Of a DNA stretch of 64,000 nt, positions 25,461-36,200 are shown one piece after another. The first letter of the stretch is position 1. Each line of letters opens with the position of its first letter. The notes under the pieces are model-generated. The model was given only the letters and a program-made list of their open reading frames with translations. It was not told where the DNA came from and ran no database searches. The stretch covers positions 1-64,000 of the forward strand of contig CANMDH010000024.1 of the NCBI GenBank assembly GCA_947496555.1. The letters run 5' to 3'. The position numbers and the translations under genes were made by a program. The DNA comes from an uncultured Aquimarina sp. (GTDB lineage: Bacteria; Bacteroidota; Bacteroidia; Flavobacteriales; Flavobacteriaceae).

Positions 25461-25843
25461 TACAATAATTTTGTAAACTTATCTAATCATTAATTATACC
25501 AAATTGAATAATCATCTTTCATAAAATAACATAAAAGATAAGGTCTTAAACGAAAAAAATATCTACGAGGGTTTTGTTTTCCTCAGTTCATCCGCCCAAT
25601 TACGAATTTATGATAATTTATTCGAAGAATAAAGATGTCACCTATGTTTATCTATTGATATTACTCAATTAAAAACAACGCCTGATTTTTATAAATCAAT
25701 AGTTGAAATTTATAAATCTCAAGAATATAGTCTTGTAAAAACACTGGTATTCATATTAGCTTTGGCTATCCAAATGAATTTCAATAAAATCAAAAACCAC
25801 ACACACAAATTTTATTAATCATTATATCTAAAATTCAAACATT
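25461..25843. other. Intergenic region holding the promoter of the DUF5648-like gene
   Basis: No gene was seen. A promoter-like pair TTG (25733-25735) and TAGCTTTG (25757-25764), 21 bp apart on the plus strand, lies 80 bp before the next ATG. The minus-strand AraC-TPR gene must also start from here; no clear boxes were found for it. Confidence 0.45.
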
Positions 25844-26425
25844 ATGAGAAACAAAGTCTTATTAACCATTAAATCACTATTAGTAGCTGTTTTCTTATTC
25901 ACTTCTTGTGAGACAGATAATCAAGACACATCGCCTGAAGCTAGAGACAATGAATTCGAAATTACTCCAGACACCAAAATAAGCGGAAAAGCTAGTGGTG
26001 CTGTAAACGAAAAAGTATATAGATACTATCGTGGCGGTTCCCAATCTTTGCACACCTACCAAACACAAAGTGGTAGTGGCATAGCCGTTGGAAACTATGA
26101 AGGAGTAGCATTTGTAACCCCGGTTACAACATCCTCTGCAGGGATAGATCGCAACAAATACAATATCTTATACTTTTTAGCCCATCCGCAATTGCAAGAT
26201 TTTATAATGACAACAAGCGCTACCGAATTCTGGAATTTACGTGGCAGAGGGTGGAAAAATGTAACAAGACGATATGTCTTAATCCAGAAAAGATCAGGTA
26301 GTGGTACCAAAAAATTATATCGTTTTTATAATCGCACAAACTCTGATCACTTATATACAACCAACTATTCTGAAGGAGTTAATGCTGGTTATAGATATGA
26401 GGGAGTAACCGGTTGGGTATATTAA
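25844..26425 (+). CDS. Secreted lipoprotein with DUF5648-like repeats
   Basis: This 193-aa lipoprotein has lipobox LFTSC (C22) and, after a short acidic linker, two recognisable copies of a motif seen in DUF5648 proteins: VYRYYRGGSQSLHTYQTQSG...YEGVAF and LYRFYNRTNSDHLYTTNYSEG...YEGVTGWVY. A weaker copy lies between them (ILYFLAHPQLQDFIMTTSATE). Such repeats (Y-R-F-Y-N...H-x-Y-T) are found in secreted proteins, sometimes attached to hydrolases, and are thought to mediate binding. Here they stand alone. The gene has its own promoter and a terminator. Function is unknown. Confidence 0.7.
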   Translation: MRNKVLLTIKSLLVAVFLFTSCETDNQDTSPEARDNEFEITPDTKISGKASGAVNEKVYRYYRGGSQSLHTYQTQSGSGIAVGNYEGVAFVTPVTTSSAGIDRNKYNILYFLAHPQLQDFIMTTSATEFWNLRGRGWKNVTRRYVLIQKRSGSGTKKLYRFYNRTNSDHLYTTNYSEGVNAGYRYEGVTGWVY

Positions 26426-26448
26426 AAATCTAATTATCAACTGAAATA

Positions 26449-26535
26449 AGCTTTTTCAAGGGGAGAAATAGAATCAAAATTAATGATTCTATTGAAAAGC
26501 TAATTTCTTTAAACCCGGACAAATTGTTCGGGTTT
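26449..26535 (+). terminator. Two hairpins after the DUF5648-like gene
   Basis: A long imperfect hairpin (outer arms 26449-26459 and 26492-26501, inner perfect arms 26469-26476 and 26484-26491) precedes a typical terminator stem AAACCCGGACA / TGTTCGGGTTT (26511-26521, 26525-26535) with a T-rich tail. The second hairpin is the likely terminator. Confidence 0.75.
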
Positions 26536-26560
26536 ATTTTTTAAATAACTATTGATATAC

Positions 26561-26589
26561 TTGTAATTACTAATAAGTTATTATTTTTG
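26561..26589 (+). promoter_or_regulatory. Promoter of the PAP2 gene
   Basis: TTG (26561-26563), 18 bases, TATTTTTG (26582-26589), then ATG 18 bases later: a good Bacteroidota promoter with a very short leader. Confidence 0.65.
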
Positions 26590-26606
26590 CTGAGCAAATT
26601 TTTACT

Positions 26607-27497
26607 ATGACCTATTTAAAAGCCCTTCTTGTAAGTATCTTTCTAGTTTTAATTACGCAAACAACATACTCTCAAGATTCTAAGCCCGAAGACCTACTAA
26701 AATCCCAAGACACCCTTGATACAAGAAACTCTCAGAGAGAGATGACCCGCTGGCAAATGATCAAATATGATGGGTTATCTGTATATGGTGGTGTAAAACA
26801 TGTATATACAGGTCCATTACGATGGAAAGGAAAAGACTGGTTGACTTTTGGAAGTGTTATGGCCGGGAATGCTATTCTACTAGCAGTAGATGAGCCCGCT
26901 GATGAAGTTTTTGCAAAACAAGGCGATGGTGTTCCTGATCTTATCAAAGAAGCTGGTTTCAGATTTGGAAAACCTCTTTTAAATTATGGTTTAACAACCA
27001 GTGTTTATGCCTTGGGACTCATTACAAAAAATGAAAAAATCCGGAAAACGGGTGTTCTTCTAATAGCTTCTGCCACTGCAGGAGGACTGCTTCAAACTTT
27101 AGGAAAAACAGCTGTCGGTCGTGCACGTCCTCTAGAGGGTGAAGGAAACTTAAGTTTCCGTTTTTGGTCCAGTGAAGCTGGCTATCACTCTTTCCCTTCT
27201 GGACATGCTATTTTAGCTTTTACAACGGCACATGCATTTGCCAAACAATTTGACAACCTATTTGCGAAAGGTGGAATTTACGCACTTGGTTTAGTCACTC
27301 CCGTTTCTCGATTATGGGATGGTGCACATTGGTTAACCGATGTTACACTTGGGCTAGTAATGAGTGTGTTTATTGTTGACAGTGTTGATAATTATTTAAA
27401 AAAGGATAAACGTTATGTTTATGGTAGTAAAAAACGTAAAGTTCGATGGAATCTACGAGTAGGTGCCGGACAAATTGGTGTCGTTGGTAGATTTTAA
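26607..27497 (+). CDS. Secreted PAP2 family phosphatase
   Basis: This 296-aa protein has a signal peptide (...QTTYSQ) and the three PAP2 phosphatase motifs: KTAVGRARP, SFPSGHA and SRLWDGAHWLTDV. The two histidines and the arginines of the phosphohistidine mechanism are all present. PAP2 enzymes remove phosphate from lipid substrates such as phosphatidic acid, undecaprenyl pyrophosphate or lipid A. Family members with a signal peptide and a few hydrophobic helices act on the periplasmic side. It has its own promoter, and its stop is 9 bp from the stop of the convergent glycerol fusion gene. Confidence 0.88.
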   Translation: MTYLKALLVSIFLVLITQTTYSQDSKPEDLLKSQDTLDTRNSQREMTRWQMIKYDGLSVYGGVKHVYTGPLRWKGKDWLTFGSVMAGNAILLAVDEPADEVFAKQGDGVPDLIKEAGFRFGKPLLNYGLTTSVYALGLITKNEKIRKTGVLLIASATAGGLLQTLGKTAVGRARPLEGEGNLSFRFWSSEAGYHSFPSGHAILAFTTAHAFAKQFDNLFAKGGIYALGLVTPVSRLWDGAHWLTDVTLGLVMSVFIVDSVDNYLKKDKRYVYGSKKRKVRWNLRVGAGQIGVVGRF

Positions 27498-27506
27498 ATA
27501 TAACCT

Positions 27507-30500
27507 TTAATTAAATTCCTTTTCATAGTACGTAGCAGCATCTTGTAACAATAAATCCAAGTACTGATTTTCTAATTTTAATTGAGCCTCATCCCACTTT
27601 AAATATTTAATAAGATCTTCTTCAATAATAGATCTATATGAATGAACGCTACTGATATCAAAGTAAAGTCTCCCGGTTCTTCTTACAAAGAAATCAGCCA
27701 AACTATTCACCATTTCATGATGCACCCCATACCAGAGCTCTGCTCTAATTAATCGCTCCTCGATAGCATCATTTAGAAAGTAATTTACCTTATCAATAAT
27801 GATATCGCTCTGTTTCCCATAGGTAGAAACCAAATACCATCCATAATATGGATCTTCTATCTTCAAATCTTTAAGCCTTTGTGTAATTTGCCCCATATAA
27901 ACGGCAACCTCCTTACTGCCAGTCAGCGGATTACTTGTTAATTGAATTTGTTGTGTATGCGACCTAGAAAAACTATCTCTTCTTTTACTACTCATTGTTT
28001 TTAGAACCGTATCAATAACACGCTGTGCCATTTTACGATACCCCGTGAGTTTTCCGCCTGCAATAGATATCAACCCTGTCTTAGAAATAAAAATTTCATC
28101 TTTTCTAGACAATTCTGAAGGATCCTTGCCATCCTCATGGATCAAAGGTCGTAATCCAGCCCAATTGGACTCAATATCTTCTTCTTTAAGATGTACACCC
28201 GGAAACATATGGTTAACCGCTTTAAGTAAGTAAGCTGCATCATCTTGTGTAGCAACTACTCGATTAAGATTTGCATTATAATTCGTATCGGTTGTACCTA
28301 CATAGGTGGCTCTCCCCCTAGGGATTGCAAAAATCATTCTTCCATCGGGCACATCAAAATAAATCGATTGGGTAAGTGGGAATCTCTCTCTCGAAAAGAC
28401 CAAATGCACTCCTTTTGTCAAATGCAAATGCTTATTATTCATCGAATGATCCTTTTCTCTTAATAAATCTACCCAAGGTCCTGCTGCAGAAACAAAATTT
28501 CTTGATTTTACTGTAAATACTTTTTTGGTATTATGATCCAGGCACTGAAGACTTTTGATCTTACCGTCTTCGTCATAATTAAAAGAAGTCATCTCGCAAT
28601 AATTTATACTATTTGCGCCAAAAGAAGCTGCTTTCTTTAGTAGTTCTACGGTAAGTCGAGCATCATCAGTTCTATACTCTGCATAATACCCTCCACCGGT
28701 AAGCCCTTCTTTACTAAGCAAAGGTTCTTTGGTCAATGTTTCCTCTATGCTAAGCATTTTTCGTTTATCATCTCCTTCTACATTTGCCAAGAAATCGTAA
28801 ACCTTTAATCCCACAGAGGCCATAAATTTGCCATAGGTTCCTCCTTCAATAAGTGGAAGTAACATTTTTTCTGGCACTACAAGATGTGGTGCGAGTTTAT
28901 GTACAGTGGCTCTCTCGCTTCCGGATTCTTTTACCAAACCGATCTCCATTTGTTTTAAGTATCGTAATCCTCCATGAATAAGTTTGGTAGATTTATTACT
29001 TGTACCAGACGCGAAATCATTTTTCTCTATCAGGCAGACTTTTAAACCTCTAGACGAAGCATCCAAAGCAATACCAGCACCTGTAACGCCTCCTCCTATA
29101 ATTACCAAATCGTATTTTTCATTTTGTGCTCTTGCCAGTTGTGTTTCCCGATCCAGAACTGAAAAGCGAATAGGTCCTTCTTCTTTTACGGCAAGCATAT
29201 TTTTATTCACAGTTTTTGTGCGCGCCACTGCCTGTTGCCATCCCGTATACTTTCTACTTCGCTCATGCTCGGTAATTTCTGGCTTAAAAATAGTATCAAC
29301 AGCTCTAATCTTCGAAATATCTTTTTTTGTCCAGACACCAGCTTTGATTCCCGCCAAAAAAGCTGCTCCCATCGCTGTAACTTCAAGCATTTTTGGTCGG
29401 TCTACAGATACATTTAGGATGTCTGACTGAAACTGCATCAAATAATTATTGGCTGAAGCTCCACCATCTACTTTAAGTTCTTTCATTTGTTTTCCACTAT
29501 CTTCAATCATAGCTTCTAGCACATCGCGAGTTTGATATGCCAATGCCTCTATAGTAGCTTTTATAATTTCATTCTTTCCAGAATCCAAGGTAAGTCCATA
29601 GATTGCGCCTTTGGCCTCCATATCCCAATGAGGTGCCCCTAATCCTGCAAAAGCCGGCACCACGTATAGATCCTCTGAGGTTTTTGTTGATTTACATATC
29701 GCTTCGGTCTCTGATGCCTTATCAATTATCTGCAGTTTATCTCGTAACCATTGTACCGAGGCTCCGCCAACAAAAATGCTCCCTTCAAGGGCATACTTGA
29801 TATTATCATCTGGCAAGCTACAACATAGCGTTGTTAGCAATCCATTTTTGGACTCATACGGTTTTTTTCCGGTATTGAGCAGCATAAAACAACCAGTTCC
29901 ATAGGTGTTTTTGGCGATCCCAGATTTATACCCCCCTTGTCCAAATAAAGATGCTTGTTGGTCTCCTGCCACACCATAAATCGGAATATCATGTCCTTCA
30001 TACTTAATACTTCCGAAATCTGATGAAGAATATTGTACTTCGGGAAGTACAGTTTTAGGAACATCCATAGCTTCCAGTAATTTATCATCCCATTTGAGGT
30101 CTTTAATATTGTATAGCATCGTTCGTGATGCATTAGAATGATCAGTTAAATGTTTGGTTCCATTTGTGAACTTCCAGATTAACCAGGTATCAATAGTCCC
30201 AAATAATAATTCTCCTTTCGAAGCTTTTTCCCTGGCACCTTCTACATTATCAAGTATCCATTTTAACTTTGTGCCCGAAAAGTACGAGTCAATGACCAAT
30301 CCTGTATTTTTTGACACATATTCGCTTAAGCCTATGGATTTAAGATGTTCACAAATTTTGGTTGTCCTTTTGTCCAGCCAGACTATGGCATTGTAGATAG
30401 GTTTCCCGGTATTTTTATCCCATACCACTGTGGTTTCTCGTTGATTGGTAATTCCTATACCAGCGATATCCTCAACAGCAATGTTTCCCTTTTTAAGCAC

Positions 30501-30686
30501 CTCTCTCAAAACTTCTTGTTGATGCAAAAAAATCTCTTCTGGATCATGTTCTACCCATCCAGATCTAGGGTAGTGTTGGGTTAGTTCTTTTTGCGAAATA
30601 CCACAAATCTCTCCTTGATTGTTAAAAATAATAGCCCTAGTACTTGTCGTCCCCTGATCGAATGCGATAATATATTTCTTGGTCAT
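27507..30686 (-). CDS. Glycerol kinase - glycerol-3-phosphate dehydrogenase fusion
   Basis: This 1,059-aa protein joins two normally separate enzymes in one frame. Residues 1 to about 490 are a complete GlpK (DQGTTSTR, GTYGTGCFML, FAGLGAPHWD, VDGGASANN). After a linker of about 35 residues, residues 525-1059 are a complete FAD-dependent GlpD: FAD fold at IIGGGVTGAG (529-538), IHGGLRYL, GGGYYAEYRTDDARL, and ISIAGGKLTGYRKMA. Together they convert glycerol to glycerol-3-phosphate and then to dihydroxyacetone phosphate, passing electrons to quinone. An internal ATG at 29198 (residue 497) could also give free GlpD. No glpF is nearby. A LacI-type operator lies about 145 bp upstream. Confidence 0.92.
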   Translation of the reverse strand: MTKKYIIAFDQGTTSTRAIIFNNQGEICGISQKELTQHYPRSGWVEHDPEEIFLHQQEVLREVLKKGNIAVEDIAGIGITNQRETTVVWDKNTGKPIYNAIVWLDKRTTKICEHLKSIGLSEYVSKNTGLVIDSYFSGTKLKWILDNVEGAREKASKGELLFGTIDTWLIWKFTNGTKHLTDHSNASRTMLYNIKDLKWDDKLLEAMDVPKTVLPEVQYSSSDFGSIKYEGHDIPIYGVAGDQQASLFGQGGYKSGIAKNTYGTGCFMLLNTGKKPYESKNGLLTTLCCSLPDDNIKYALEGSIFVGGASVQWLRDKLQIIDKASETEAICKSTKTSEDLYVVPAFAGLGAPHWDMEAKGAIYGLTLDSGKNEIIKATIEALAYQTRDVLEAMIEDSGKQMKELKVDGGASANNYLMQFQSDILNVSVDRPKMLEVTAMGAAFLAGIKAGVWTKKDISKIRAVDTIFKPEITEHERSRKYTGWQQAVARTKTVNKNMLAVKEEGPIRFSVLDRETQLARAQNEKYDLVIIGGGVTGAGIALDASSRGLKVCLIEKNDFASGTSNKSTKLIHGGLRYLKQMEIGLVKESGSERATVHKLAPHLVVPEKMLLPLIEGGTYGKFMASVGLKVYDFLANVEGDDKRKMLSIEETLTKEPLLSKEGLTGGGYYAEYRTDDARLTVELLKKAASFGANSINYCEMTSFNYDEDGKIKSLQCLDHNTKKVFTVKSRNFVSAAGPWVDLLREKDHSMNNKHLHLTKGVHLVFSRERFPLTQSIYFDVPDGRMIFAIPRGRATYVGTTDTNYNANLNRVVATQDDAAYLLKAVNHMFPGVHLKEEDIESNWAGLRPLIHEDGKDPSELSRKDEIFISKTGLISIAGGKLTGYRKMAQRVIDTVLKTMSSKRRDSFSRSHTQQIQLTSNPLTGSKEVAVYMGQITQRLKDLKIEDPYYGWYLVSTYGKQSDIIIDKVNYFLNDAIEERLIRAELWYGVHHEMVNSLADFFVRRTGRLYFDISSVHSYRSIIEEDLIKYLKWDEAQLKLENQYLDLLLQDAATYYEKEFN

Positions 30687-30830
30687 ATCTATATGTTTGC
30701 CACCAACTCAAAAAAAATGAAATTCGTATAAAAACTGCAAAAAAGCAGGTTATAACTCAAAGAAAGTGATGATTGCATACAAATATCCAAAGTATCTATA
30801 CAATAGAAAAGATAATCCCTAATAAAATAA

Positions 30831-30851
30831 AATGTAACCGTTTGTATTATT
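30831..30851. promoter_or_regulatory. LacI-type operator upstream of the glycerol fusion gene
   Basis: AATGTAACCGTTTGTATTAT continues to a 21-base match (20/21) with a site 52 bp before the LacI gene at 50666. The CG-centred half-symmetry (TGTAAnCGTTTGTA) is typical of LacI/CcpA family operators. Confidence 0.6.
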
Positions 30852-30940
30852 TTTTATCCATAACATGCCACATTTTGTTGGATTTTTTCCAAGGAAAACA
30901 CGAATAACTTAAAACTTATTTGTTGAGATTTAGCCGTTTA

Positions 30941-31837
30941 CTACTCATTTTTAATAGGAAGAAATACTTCTGCTTTCCATTGCAGTTCATTACCATCTTG
31001 CATAGGATTATTATAAAAAAATTCGAGCGGCTTTTTTTCTAATACCATGTTGTTTGCTCTCGCATATTCTAACAACACAAACCACGCTTCGTGACTATTT
31101 CTATAATTGCCGTAGAAGGTTGCTTTTAATGCTTTTTGAACTTCAATCTTTTGATACTTTATTAATGAATCAACCGGAAGCGTATCTTTATGAGTTATCG
31201 GAACACCAAAATCCATTTGAACCATATCCGTATCAATGTCCCAATGCTCTATTTTGACAAAAGGATATCCTTTTATTTCGATCCCGTTTGCAATTAACTT
31301 TGGGTACAAATAGCTATTTTGCGACATCATTTCTTGAGCTTTTCTATTTCGTTTGATTTTTGAAGAAACCAACAGAACATCCATAGAAGGTATTTCGGTC
31401 TCACCATCTACTATAATTTTAAAAGTATTAGAATATCTTCTAAGTGTTTCTCTAAACTTTATAAGATCCTCTTTTATTAATTTTATCTGAGAAGATGATC
31501 CGGTTATTACTTGTAATCTATTTTTTATCGAATGATCTTTTGAAATTATTCCTACTTTAATTTTGGTAACAGTATCATTAACACTTTCAAATTTCCAATC
31601 TAAAAACACCTTTTGGTTATCAAAGATTACTTCTTGCTTTATATCAATGTCTGAAAAGTCAAAGCTTTCATTCGCTAGTTTATCAGCATTCGATGTTATG
31701 TTTTTTACCTGGTGATATACTCCAATGGGAGCCATATTAGCTCTAAAATTAATCTCATAATCATACTTTTTGATGAATAAATACCAAATGGTTGTAATAA
31801 AAAGAATGATTAAAACGCCAATTACTACTTTCTTCAT
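30941..31837 (-). CDS. Membrane-anchored GyrI-like effector-binding protein
   Basis: This 298-aa protein has one N-terminal TM anchor (about 3-22, VVIGVLIILFITTIWYLF) and an extracytoplasmic body. The last 150 residues resemble the GyrI-like/AraC effector-binding fold (FVKIEHWDIDTDMVQMDFGVPI; KALKATFYGNYRNSHEAWFVLLEYA). The middle looks like a degenerate SRPBCC region. There is no DNA-binding domain. The fold binds small amphipathic molecules in relatives. It is the last gene of the SusC-SusD-FG-GAP-haloperoxidase run (30 bp after the haloperoxidase-like gene). The role is unknown. Confidence 0.65.
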   Translation of the reverse strand: MKKVVIGVLIILFITTIWYLFIKKYDYEINFRANMAPIGVYHQVKNITSNADKLANESFDFSDIDIKQEVIFDNQKVFLDWKFESVNDTVTKIKVGIISKDHSIKNRLQVITGSSSQIKLIKEDLIKFRETLRRYSNTFKIIVDGETEIPSMDVLLVSSKIKRNRKAQEMMSQNSYLYPKLIANGIEIKGYPFVKIEHWDIDTDMVQMDFGVPITHKDTLPVDSLIKYQKIEVQKALKATFYGNYRNSHEAWFVLLEYARANNMVLEKKPLEFFYNNPMQDGNELQWKAEVFLPIKNE

Positions 31838-31867
31838 TAGATTATTACTTGCTAAATGGGTTTTTAA

Positions 31868-33268
31868 TTATTTAACTGACATTTGAAGTTGATTTAGAAC
31901 AAATTTCCCTAATTCACGTCCTTGTTCTAGACCCAAATCTATTGCCGCGCGATAATGAATCCCTCCGTACAATCTACTAATCGCCGCTTCGTCTGCTGCT
32001 TGATTGAAAGATGTAAAAGAACGTATTGGCAATCCATATTTTAATTCGGTATCATCATTAAATGCAAAATTATCTCCAAAAATTTCAGTAAGAACGGTAG
32101 ATGCCGCACCAGATACTACAGAATGTCCACTGGTATACTCGGGAAAAGGGGGAGTTTGCAAAACTGGTTCCCAGTTTTCATCGATATGTTGATTGATCAG
32201 TGTTTCAGGTCGAATAAGATTACTCCTGTATTTTTCATCCCAACAGCTTATAAATGCATCAGCAATAGCAATAGAAGTTTTGGTATAAGCATATACGGTT
32301 TTAGCAAAATCTGCTTCGGTTTTTTTGCTTGCTATTTTACAAATCCCAATCCAGTGTGCTCCCGGAGTTATCTTTTTGGTAGCAAACATCAAATGTCCTT
32401 TATGAGTAGACACATAGGGGTTACAATCCCAAAACTGTGCTATTTCTAATTTTTCTGATTTTTCTCCTTCTTTCTTTATTTCTACACCAACTTCATAGGT
32501 TTCTGTAAGTTCTTTATAGAACGGAGAATCTTTTTCTAACGAAAAATCAGGATGTTTTGATGGTGTAAATTGTGAAGCAGAATCTATAATCGATGGTCTG
32601 ATCTCTCGCCAATGGGGCTCGATACCATCCATATAATCTGGAGGAGTCGGTTGCCAACGAGCCGGATCTTCTGTATTCACAGAAAACTTGGGCATTGTAC
32701 GAGTTTGAGCGTAATTATCGGTTGCCAACCAATCTTTCATATGCTTTGCTACCAACAATCCATAATTCTTAGAATCGTTAAAGCTCTCTTGATTGATCTT
32801 TTCCCAAGAACGATATAGGCTATCTCTATAGCTTTCTACTTTATCTTCAGAAAAAACAAGCTCTTTACCAACTTCTAAATACGCTACCAAAGCGGCAACT
32901 TCAAAATTCACACTTTTTGTAGTATCTACGGCAGGAATAGGTGTGAGCCCATGTAATTGACCTGCTAATGTATGGTATGCTGCATTACCTTTACAAATTA
33001 CCTCATAGGCTGTAATATTGGGATAATTATAAATTCTACTCGCAACAGGAGGAGAAAATATATCATGAACCATCACCTCTGTAATTTTATCCACAGCTTG
33101 ATGATAATTGTCCTGTGTAATTTCTATCGTCGCCTTTTCTTTTTTACATGAAGCTAGCACTACGAATAACAGGAAAAAGTATAATAACACTTTCAATCCT
33201 GAGGATTCCCTCTTCAAAGAGAGGATATCTATTTTATTTATTGAGTTCATAAATTTCAATTTTTCCAT
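31868..33268 (-). CDS. Vanadium-haloperoxidase-like PAP2 lipoprotein
   Basis: This 466-aa protein has a lipobox (VVLASC, C41) after a long n-region and the vanadate/phosphate-binding PAP2 triad in the arrangement of vanadium-dependent haloperoxidase-like proteins: K346 and R353 (KYRSNLIRP), SGH 380-382 (PEYTSGHSVVSG), and R432 and H438 (SRLYGGIHYRAA). The fold is shared by bromo-/chloroperoxidases and acid phosphatases, so sequence alone does not decide between oxidation of halide and phosphate hydrolysis. The ATG at 33268 overlaps the preceding FG-GAP gene by 35 bases; an ATG at 33250 is an alternative. Partnership with FG-GAP lipoproteins and SusCD suggests action at the cell surface. Confidence 0.82.
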   Translation of the reverse strand: MEKLKFMNSINKIDILSLKRESSGLKVLLYFFLLFVVLASCKKEKATIEITQDNYHQAVDKITEVMVHDIFSPPVASRIYNYPNITAYEVICKGNAAYHTLAGQLHGLTPIPAVDTTKSVNFEVAALVAYLEVGKELVFSEDKVESYRDSLYRSWEKINQESFNDSKNYGLLVAKHMKDWLATDNYAQTRTMPKFSVNTEDPARWQPTPPDYMDGIEPHWREIRPSIIDSASQFTPSKHPDFSLEKDSPFYKELTETYEVGVEIKKEGEKSEKLEIAQFWDCNPYVSTHKGHLMFATKKITPGAHWIGICKIASKKTEADFAKTVYAYTKTSIAIADAFISCWDEKYRSNLIRPETLINQHIDENWEPVLQTPPFPEYTSGHSVVSGAASTVLTEIFGDNFAFNDDTELKYGLPIRSFTSFNQAADEAAISRLYGGIHYRAAIDLGLEQGRELGKFVLNQLQMSVK

Positions 33269-36200
33269 TGTTTATAGTAATCAATAGATACTCCTTATTA
33301 TCAAAATTAATAATATTTAGCCCTCTTACAGACTTTTGAGTAAGGTTAACATTTAATTTATTGGCATTAATAATTGTTTTGTCATTTCGAAGTACAGCCC
33401 CTGCAAAACCATCAAATCGACCATGATAGGGTATGACTCCAAAATAATTCCCTCCCAGGAATACTTCTTTGTTACCATCTTTATCAAAATCATACTTCAG
33501 CATTTTGGTGATTGGAGCTACTTGAAGACCGTCTTTGAACGGAACAAAAGTAAAAGTACCATTTTCATTTTTTAAATATCCCGAAGCCATTTGATGTACC
33601 TCAAACAGGGTTGCTTTATCCAAGGAATTTTTATCAAAAACCTCTGCTACAGTTTTACCTGCAAATGATGTATAGTTTGTGAATTTTTTACGAAGAAAAT
33701 TTAGCTGCCCAGACAATTCATCTAGCCCCAAAATTGTATGATATTTTCCTTCTTTTGCAATAGCAATTATCGTTTCTTTTTTTTGGTTATTATCAAAATC
33801 CGAATAATACATTCTAACAGGAAAATCCTCTGACGCCTTAAATTTGGTATTCAAACCAAAGTTTCCGAGCAGATAATCCATATCACCATCTTGATCGATA
33901 TCAAATTCCTGAATTGTTTGCCACAAGCCATTAAGTTTTCCCTTAGAAACTTTACCAGATACATCAACAAGATTTCCACTTTCATTCTTAAAAAAATGTG
34001 GTGACATCCATTCACCTATTACAATCAAATCTTTTATTCCATCAGCATCAAAATCACTCCAAACGGCATCGGTTACCATCCCTACTTTTTGGAGAGCTTC
34101 ATTTTGTTTTATACTAAAATTTCCTTTGTTATTTACTAATAGGTATGAATTCGGAATTTGCCCAAAATCATTAGAAACCACATATCCTCCTATAAACAAA
34201 TCCAGATCTCCATCTTGATCTACATCGTTAGATTTAATAACTGATTCATGTTCAAAAAGTTTAGGAAATTGGCCTTTGATCAATCCCTGATCCGAATTTA
34301 GATATAATCGATCCACCAGTTCTGTTGAATTTCCAAAAAATTCTCCTCCCGAAGAAGCAATTAATAGATCATTTTTACCATCCTGATTAAGGTCTTCAAT
34401 AATTGCAGTGATGTCTTCTTTACGAATATCTGCCTTAATCACAGCTATATCTTGTTCTTGAAAACCAGCTAATGTCTGAAAAAACATTTTGGAAGCTTCA
34501 TTTTTTGAACTTCCAAAGAAAATATCATCGTTACCATCTCCATTAAGATCTCCAACGGCTATAGCAGGTCCCTTATCTGAAATTTTATATGGAATTAATT
34601 TTTGTCTATTAAAATCTGTATAATTATTCTCTTTATGCACATAATCAAGCCCCGGTAGGCTATCAACTTGCTTAAACCACCCTCTTGATTCGGGAAACAG
34701 TTTATTATAATCCACCTTTTTTCTTTTGTGCAGTAGTTTAACCGTAAGTGTTTGATTTGTTTTGACATTTTCTGCCGTTTGCACTGTATTATCGGGCCAA
34801 ATAATCTTAAGCGAATCTATCGTTTTGACCTTACCATACCCAAAATGAATCATTGCTTCTGAAGATGATTGAAATCCCTTGGAAACAAATAATTGTTTAT
34901 ACTGTGGTATTCTGTTATGATATGATATTACCTTGGTTCCTATCCCAAAAGGGTTTTTATCTTTATATGCGAACTTCAATTTTAAATAGTTTGAAGTTGT
35001 ATTGGTTTTATTTCTATAAAAAATGGCGTGATCATTTATTGTATTGGTTACAATATCTATATCTCCGTCATTATCAAAATCTGCGTAAGCACTTCCGGTA
35101 GATACATTGGTATCTTCTGGCATCCAGGTCGAAGATCGATTTGTGAACTGAATCCCTGTTTTTCCTTGAAACATATAATTTTGAACCCTTCCTGATGGCA
35201 TGATATCCAACGCTTCCTGATCTACCAATTTGGTTTTGGTTAACTGTTTCTGGATTTTTTCATTTGAAATAAATTTGATATAGTCCAAGTCATTAGGTCT
35301 CTTTGGTATGCCGTTAGAAATGAATACATCCTGTTCTCCATCCTGATCATAATCTGCAAATAAAGCACTCCAGCTCCAATCTGTAGATGCTATATCGCTA
35401 AGCAATGCCGTTTCTGTAAAATAGTTCCCTTCCTGGTTTATCTGAAGCATATTTCTGGCATATTGATAATGATACCCTAATCTGTTAATACGCATGGTTA
35501 GCATATCTACTGTTTCGTCTCCAGCTGATGCCTTGAGTACCTTTTCATCTTCTGGGGTCATGTCCAGGGTGAGAATGTCGGGATACCCATCGTGATTAAT
35601 ATCAGAAACGTCACTACCCATAGAAAAGCGACTTGTATGTCCAAATTTTTTCTTCAATTGTTCGCTAAAGGTTCCGTTTCCGTTATTGATATAGTAATAA
35701 TCATCTTCATGAAAGTCGTTGCTTACGTAAATGTCGGTGAACCCATCATTATTAAAATCGGCGGTAGCTACTCCTAAGCCATACCCGTTACCTCCTCCAA
35801 AAATGCCAGCTTGCTCACTTACATCGGTAAATTTTTCACCATCATTACGCAGTAATTTATCTCCACTCTGGTCACTTCTTATATTACGTAAAGAAGCTTT
35901 TCCGAAGGAATTTTGAGTATGAACAGCATGATTTAAAAGATACATATCCAAATCCCCATCATTATCATAATCAAAAAAGCTTGCCGAAGTGGTATAATTC
36001 TGAAAGTCTAATCCGTATTGTGCAGCTTGTTCAGTAAATGTTCCATTTCCATTATTGATAAATAACTCATTAGCGCCCTTCAACCCTTGAAGCCCAACCA
36101 CTGCACATACATAAATATCCAGAAATCCATCACCATTTATATCGGCCATTACGGTTCCGGTATTCCAATCAGAATTACCCGACACGCCGGCTTTTTGGGT

